Source of the DNA: Leucobacter musarum subsp. musarum
GTDB lineage: Bacteria > Actinomycetota > Actinomycetes > Actinomycetales > Microbacteriaceae
Assembly: GCF_001273845.1 (NCBI RefSeq)
Contig: NZ_JHBW01000088.1
Location: forward strand, 1 to 64,000
Length of the DNA: 64,000 bases
Direction: 5' to 3'
Each line of letters begins with the position of its first letter. The first letter of the stretch is position 1. Position numbers and translations under genes: made by a program. The notes under the pieces were generated by a model that did not search any database, was not told the origin of the DNA, and saw only the letters and a program-made list of their open reading frames with translations. Shown here piece by piece: positions 60,446 to 64,000 of the stretch.

Positions 60446-61492
60446 CTACAGCGCGTGCGCGGTGTCTTCCACCTCGCCGACGAGCTCCTCGACGATGTCT
60501 TCCAAGAAGAGCACGCCGGTAAAGCCGGCCTCGTCTGAGCCGACGCGGGCGATGTGCGCCCCGCGCTCGCGCAGCAGGTCGAGTGCCTCCTCGACCTCGG
60601 CGTCGCCCATCACGGTCGGCAGCTCGCGCATGCGGTCGAGCGGGATGGGGGCGTCGATCTCATCTGCGGACGAGAGGTCGAGGATGTCTTTCAGGTGCAG
60701 GTAGCGCTCGGGGGTGCCGTCTGCCGACTGCAGCACGTAGCGCGAGTACCCGTGCTCAGACACGGCTTGCTGTACCTGGCGCGGGGTCGCGTCGAGGGGC
60801 AGGCGCACGAGCGACGCGAGCGGAACCTCGACGTCGGCGACGCGCTTCTCGGTGAATTCGAACGCCGCCGTGATGGTGCCGCTCGTGTCTTCGAGGGTGC
60901 CCTCGCGCGTCGACTGCTCGACGATTGATGCCACCTGGTCGATGGTGAACGCCGTGTTGGCTTCGTCGCGCGGCTGCACGCCGCACATGCGCAGGAAGCC
61001 GTTCGCGATCCAGTTCAGCGACTTGATGAGCGGGCCGACGACCTTCGACACGAACACGAGCGGCGGGGCGAGCAACAGGGCGGCGCGATCCGGCACCGAG
61101 AATGCGAGGTTCTTGGGCACCATCTCGCCGAACACCACGTGCAGGAAGGTGACGAGCACGAGCGCGACGATGAACGCCGTGATCGAGACGGCCTGGGCAG
61201 TGAGCCCGGTCCAGGCGAGCAGCGGAATCTCGAGCAGGTGGTGAATCGCCGGCTCGGAGACGTTCAGGATGACCAGCGAGCAGACGGTGATGCCGAGCTG
61301 GCTGGTCGCCAGCATGAGCGTCGCGTGCTCCATCGCCCACAGCGTGGTCTTCGCGGCCTTGCTGCCGGCGGCGGCACGCGGCTCGATCTGCGAGCGGCGG
61401 GCGGAGATGACGGCGAACTCGGCGCCCACGAAGAACGCGTTCACCACCAGGAGGACGACGAGCCAGATGAGGCCGGGCAGGTACTCGTTCAT
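60446..61492 (-). CDS. CNNM/CorC-type membrane protein (DUF21 + CBS), short form
   Basis: 348 residues. DUF21 transmembrane domain (1-~190; FFVGAEFAVISARRSQIEPRAAAGS, HVVFGEMVPKNLAFSVPDRAAL), then a CBS pair (VADVEVPLASLVRLPLDATPRQVQQAVSEHGYSRYVLQSADG, LPTVMGDAEVEEALDLLRERGAHIARVGSD) ending LEDIVEELVGEVEDT. It lacks the C-terminal CorC/HlyC domain of its partner. These proteins are linked to Mg2+/Co2+ efflux or resistance; older annotations say hemolysin. Overlaps the upstream paralogue by ATGA. Confidence 0.9.
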   Translation of the reverse strand: MNEYLPGLIWLVVLLVVNAFFVGAEFAVISARRSQIEPRAAAGSKAAKTTLWAMEHATLMLATSQLGITVCSLVILNVSEPAIHHLLEIPLLAWTGLTAQAVSITAFIVALVLVTFLHVVFGEMVPKNLAFSVPDRAALLLAPPLVFVSKVVGPLIKSLNWIANGFLRMCGVQPRDEANTAFTIDQVASIVEQSTREGTLEDTSGTITAAFEFTEKRVADVEVPLASLVRLPLDATPRQVQQAVSEHGYSRYVLQSADGTPERYLHLKDILDLSSADEIDAPIPLDRMRELPTVMGDAEVEEALDLLRERGAHIARVGSDEAGFTGVLFLEDIVEELVGEVEDTAHAL

Positions 61493-62865
61493 CGTGCGGC
61501 CTCCTGGTCGATGCCTCGTTCAAAGGTTTCGATCACCCGATCGCGGGTCGCGAAAGCGGGGTCGGTGGTCACATCGTGCGATGCGTAGCGCAGGCGCGTG
61601 ATGCGGGCGCCCTCAAACTCTTCGACGCGCAGGGTGCCGTGTTCGAGCGGCAGCTCTTCGCCGAGATCGGGGATGCGCTCGAGCGTTTCGAGCACATAGC
61701 CGGCGACGGTCTCGTACTCTTCGCTCTCGGGCACGCGAATTGCAAGGCGATCCCACAGCTCGTCGGGGCGCAGTGACGCGGGGAACAGGATCGCATCGCC
61801 GTCGATCACCACCTCTTCGTCGAGCTCATCGTGCTCGTCGCGCACTTCGCCGAGCAACTCCTCGACCAGGTCTTCGAGCGTCACGACACCCGCGGTGCCG
61901 CCGTGCTCATCGACGACGACCGCGAACTGGTAGCCGCGCTGGCGCAGCACCTCGAGCAGCGACTCGACGCCGGCGGCCTCGGGCACGCGCACGGGCTCCG
62001 ACATGATCTCGGAGACCGAGGTGTACTCGCGGCGCACGAAGTCGACCCCGTAGGCCGACTTCACGTGCACGATGCCGACGATGTCGTCGACGCTGTCGCC
62101 GAACACCGGGAACCGCGAGTGCCCCGTCTCGACGCTGCGCGCTACGACGTCGGCGGCGGTCGAGGTGCGGGGCAGCATCTCGGCGACGACGCGCGGCGTC
62201 ATCACGTCTTCCGCGGTGCGCGAGGAGAACGAGAGCGTGCGGTGCAGCATGGTGGCGTCGTCGTGGTCGAGGGATCCCTCGAGCGCCGAGCGGCGCACGA
62301 GGAAGCTGAGCTCCTCGGCCGTGCGGGCACCCGAAAGCTCTTCCTTCGGTTCGATGCCCATCGAGCGGATCAGACGGTTCGCCGTGCCGTTGAGCAGCGA
62401 GACGACCGGCCGGAACAAGAAGGTGAAGCCGATTTGCAGCGGAATCACGACCTTCGAGGTCGCGAGCGGCACGGCGAGTGCGAAGTTCTTCGGGATCAGC
62501 TCGCCGAAGATCATCGAGAAGAGCGTGGCGAGCACGATCGCGACGACCGCGCCGACACCGACGACACCCGCCTCGGGCACGCCGATGCTCATGAGCGGCC
62601 CGCGCAGCAACGAGCTGATTGCGGGCTCGAACGTGTAGCCGGCGAGCAGCGTCGTCAGTGTGATGCCGAGCTGTGCCGCCGAGAGGTGGGTCGACGTGAT
62701 CTTGAGCGCCGAGATCGTCGGCCCCAGTCGCCGCTCACCGCGGGCGCGGCGCTGCTCGAGCTCGGGGCGATCCAAGTTCACCAGTGCGAACTCGGACGCC
62801 ACGAAGACGCCCGTGCCGAGCGTCAAGAGGACCCCCGCAAGGAGGCCCCAGATTTCCCCTGTCAT
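61489..62865 (-). CDS. CNNM/CorC-type membrane protein (DUF21 + CBS + CorC domain)
   Basis: 458 residues; GGAGGTGA before the ATG. DUF21 domain (1-~190; FVASEFALVNLDRPELEQRRARGERR, MIFGELIPKNFALAVPLATSKVV), a CBS pair (AEDVMTPRVVAEMLPRTSTAADVVARSVETGHSRFPVFGDSVDDIVGIVHVK; SEPVRVPEAAGVESLLEVLRQRGYQFAVVVDEHGGTAGVVTLEDLVEELLGEVRDEHD) and a C-terminal CorC_HlyC domain. First gene of a coupled pair; the two probably form a heterodimer in Mg2+ or Co2+ homeostasis. Confidence 0.92.
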   Translation of the reverse strand: MTGEIWGLLAGVLLTLGTGVFVASEFALVNLDRPELEQRRARGERRLGPTISALKITSTHLSAAQLGITLTTLLAGYTFEPAISSLLRGPLMSIGVPEAGVVGVGAVVAIVLATLFSMIFGELIPKNFALAVPLATSKVVIPLQIGFTFLFRPVVSLLNGTANRLIRSMGIEPKEELSGARTAEELSFLVRRSALEGSLDHDDATMLHRTLSFSSRTAEDVMTPRVVAEMLPRTSTAADVVARSVETGHSRFPVFGDSVDDIVGIVHVKSAYGVDFVRREYTSVSEIMSEPVRVPEAAGVESLLEVLRQRGYQFAVVVDEHGGTAGVVTLEDLVEELLGEVRDEHDELDEEVVIDGDAILFPASLRPDELWDRLAIRVPESEEYETVAGYVLETLERIPDLGEELPLEHGTLRVEEFEGARITRLRYASHDVTTDPAFATRDRVIETFERGIDQEAAR

Positions 62866-62984
62866 CGCTCACCTCCAACCAACGCTGAAAAGGTGAGCTT
62901 CGTACTATGACCGGGTCTGTCGTCCATAGTCATCGAAATTACTGAGGAAAACCGTGAAAGTGCCGTGACGCGCCGTGCGGGTCG

Positions 62985-63686
62985 TCACGGGTCGAGTCGG
63001 TACGTCTCATTGAGGTGATGTCGGAGCAGCGCATCGAATCGCGCGAGCGATGCCTCGACGCTCGCCGCAGCATCGGAATCGAGTGGCGCGTGCGGTGCAT
63101 CGGAGTGCGCACCCGCGGCCTCGAGGGCGTCGAGCATGGCCGAGTGCTCGGCCAGAATCTCGTCGCTGCGATCAAAGAGTCGCTGCCCGTAACTGAAGAG
63201 CAGGAAGCGTTGGCGATCCGCCAATCGGTCGTAGAGCTCGGTGAGCACGGCGTTGCGCGCTGCGGTGACGAATGAGCGATGAAAGTCGATGCTGAGTTCC
63301 ACGAACGCCGGCAGGTCGCGCGCCTCGAGGCGCTCGCGCTGAGCCGGCAACTGCTCACGAAGTGCCACAGCCGTGCGGCGGCGCAGCGTCGGGCACGCCG
63401 AACGCACCGCGCCCGACTCGAGCAGCACCTTCGACTGCGCCAGATCGGCGACCGACTGCGCACTCACCTCGCGCACGAGTGCGCCCCGCTTGGGATAGAT
63501 GGTGAGCCAGCCCTCGTCTTGCAGCCGGATGAGTGCCGCGCGCACGGGGGTTCTGCTCACGCCCACCGATGCGGCGATGGTGGACTCGCTGAGCATGGTG
63601 CCGCCGACATATGCGCCCGTGAGGATGTCGTCGAGCACGGTGCGGTACGCGCGGTCGGCGGCGGAGTCCGTGGAGGCAACGTGCAT
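62985..63686 (-). CDS. GntR-family regulator, FCD/FadR subfamily
   Basis: 233 residues from ATG 63686 (MHVASTDSAADRAYRTVLDDI); longer frames would run through the operator. Winged HTH (VLDDILTGAYVGGTMLSESTIAASVGVSRTPVRAALIRLQDEGWL) and an all-helical FCD domain with likely metal/ligand residues (FVELSIDFHRSFVTAARNAVL; EILAEHSAMLDALEAA; LRHHL). A perfect 8-base-arm palindrome lies between it and the divergent gene, so it probably controls both. FCD regulators usually sense small carboxylic acids. Confidence 0.88.
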   Translation of the reverse strand: MHVASTDSAADRAYRTVLDDILTGAYVGGTMLSESTIAASVGVSRTPVRAALIRLQDEGWLTIYPKRGALVREVSAQSVADLAQSKVLLESGAVRSACPTLRRRTAVALREQLPAQRERLEARDLPAFVELSIDFHRSFVTAARNAVLTELYDRLADRQRFLLFSYGQRLFDRSDEILAEHSAMLDALEAAGAHSDAPHAPLDSDAAASVEASLARFDALLRHHLNETYRLDP

Positions 63687-63728
63687 GGTGACTATTCTCC
63701 GCCCTCCCAGATCGAACTCAGTCCGCTC

Positions 63729-63747
63729 AGGATACATCTTGTATCCT
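63729..63747. promoter_or_regulatory. GntR operator/promoter
   Basis: AGGATACA-TCT-TGTATCCT is a perfect 8-base inverted repeat. TATCCT (63742-63747) could also serve as the -10 of the divergent gene starting at 63754, in which case that transcript would be nearly leaderless. Confidence 0.72.
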
Positions 63748-63753
63748 AGATGC

Positions 63754-64000
63754 GTGTCGCAGCAATCATCCTCCTCACGCACCGCCAACCGTCGCCTGAA
63801 ATCGTGGCTCTTCCTCGCAGCCGCCGTCATCGTCTTCCTCGGTGTCGTCATCTTCGCTCAAGCGTCAATGAACAACGGCACCGGGTCGTTCGGGGCTGGG
63901 GCGAAGCAAGGCAAATCCGCCTCAGACGGAAGCGGCGCGAGCGCGGAAGACGCCGCATCGCCCGCCGGGTTCGAGACCCGAGACCCGGCCGACCCGATGG
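63754..64000 (+). CDS. N-terminus of a membrane-anchored protein (partial)
   Basis: 82 codons from GTG 63754 before the window ends. Polar N-terminus (SQQSSSSRTANRRLK), one transmembrane segment (SWLFLAAAVIVFLGVVIFAQ), then a Gly/Ser/Ala-rich external linker and FETRDPADPM at the edge. The same signal-anchor, linker, R-x-P-x-D-P layout precedes the thioredoxin domain in many actinobacterial DsbA-like proteins, so that is a possible identity, but the domain is outside the window. No ribosome site precedes the GTG. Divergent from a GntR gene across its operator. Confidence 0.6.
   Translation, partial: MSQQSSSSRTANRRLKSWLFLAAAVIVFLGVVIFAQASMNNGTGSFGAGAKQGKSASDGSGASAEDAASPAGFETRDPADPM

Noticed and set aside
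1..64000. CRISPR arrays, insertion sequences, prophage, rRNA operons
   Set aside because: No regularly spaced repeats, transposase, integrase, phage structural genes or rRNA-like sequence were seen by eye.

Overview
This is a high-GC window with short intergenic gaps and many ATGA or GTGA start/stop overlaps. Gene content points to an actinobacterium: a SigK/RskA sigma/anti-sigma pair, DipZ, a MarP-type protease, LAXTG-like sorting signals and an Lrp/AsnC regulator. Micrococcales, perhaps Microbacteriaceae (Leucobacter-like), is the best guess; that taxonomic call is inference. No phage, insertion sequence, CRISPR array or rRNA was seen. Two stretches (about 1-1300 and 19600-20920) look clearly less GC-rich than the rest.

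Layout. 1-1218: tail of a sortase-anchored surface protein and an alpha-carbonic anhydrase lipoprotein. 1364-7263: two efflux units, MarR/MFS/aldo-keto reductase and XRE-cupin/DHA2 MFS, with a gamma-butyrolactone-receptor-like TetR between them. 7300-16918: a flavin monooxygenase, a MacAB-like efflux set facing a two-component system, a GntR regulator, an ankyrin lipoprotein and a MarP-like protease. 17041-19502: copper export (CopZ, CopA) behind a CsoR-like operator. 19808-20914: a secreted four-cysteine protein and a tiny membrane partner. 21008-22812: Pr6Pr-type membrane protein and an AAA ATPase.

22982-33455 is a nitrogen/sulfur amino-acid block: two luciferase-like monooxygenases, an Lrp regulator, a HisC-like aminotransferase, an amino-acid permease, an M20 hydrolase, cysteine synthase, a MalY-like C-S lyase and a D-cysteine-desulfhydrase-like enzyme. 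33620-40283: a tRNA-like remnant, MFS exporters, an S33 peptidase, a metal-sensing ArsR with an MFS exporter, and a TetR/MFS pair.

40462-46939 is the most interesting system. Five translationally coupled genes encode two IrtAB-like exporter-fold ABC half-transporters plus a complete ECF transporter (S, T and fused A-A'). They lie behind a near-perfect 7-1-7 Fur-family box and a DtxR-like box. I read it as a metal, siderophore or tetrapyrrole uptake locus.

47055-59050: a TetR-controlled zinc-less reductase, then a SigK module. A fasciclin lipoprotein (MPT70/83-like) and DipZ carry matching promoters, CCATCC-N15-CCGAAG, and DipZ is followed by sigK and rskA. A Ca2+/H+ antiporter and a wall-anchored GH78 alpha-L-rhamnosidase lie between. 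59231-64000: a TetR-coupled membrane protein, two CNNM/CorC-type proteins, and a GntR regulator facing the start of a membrane-anchored protein cut by the window end.
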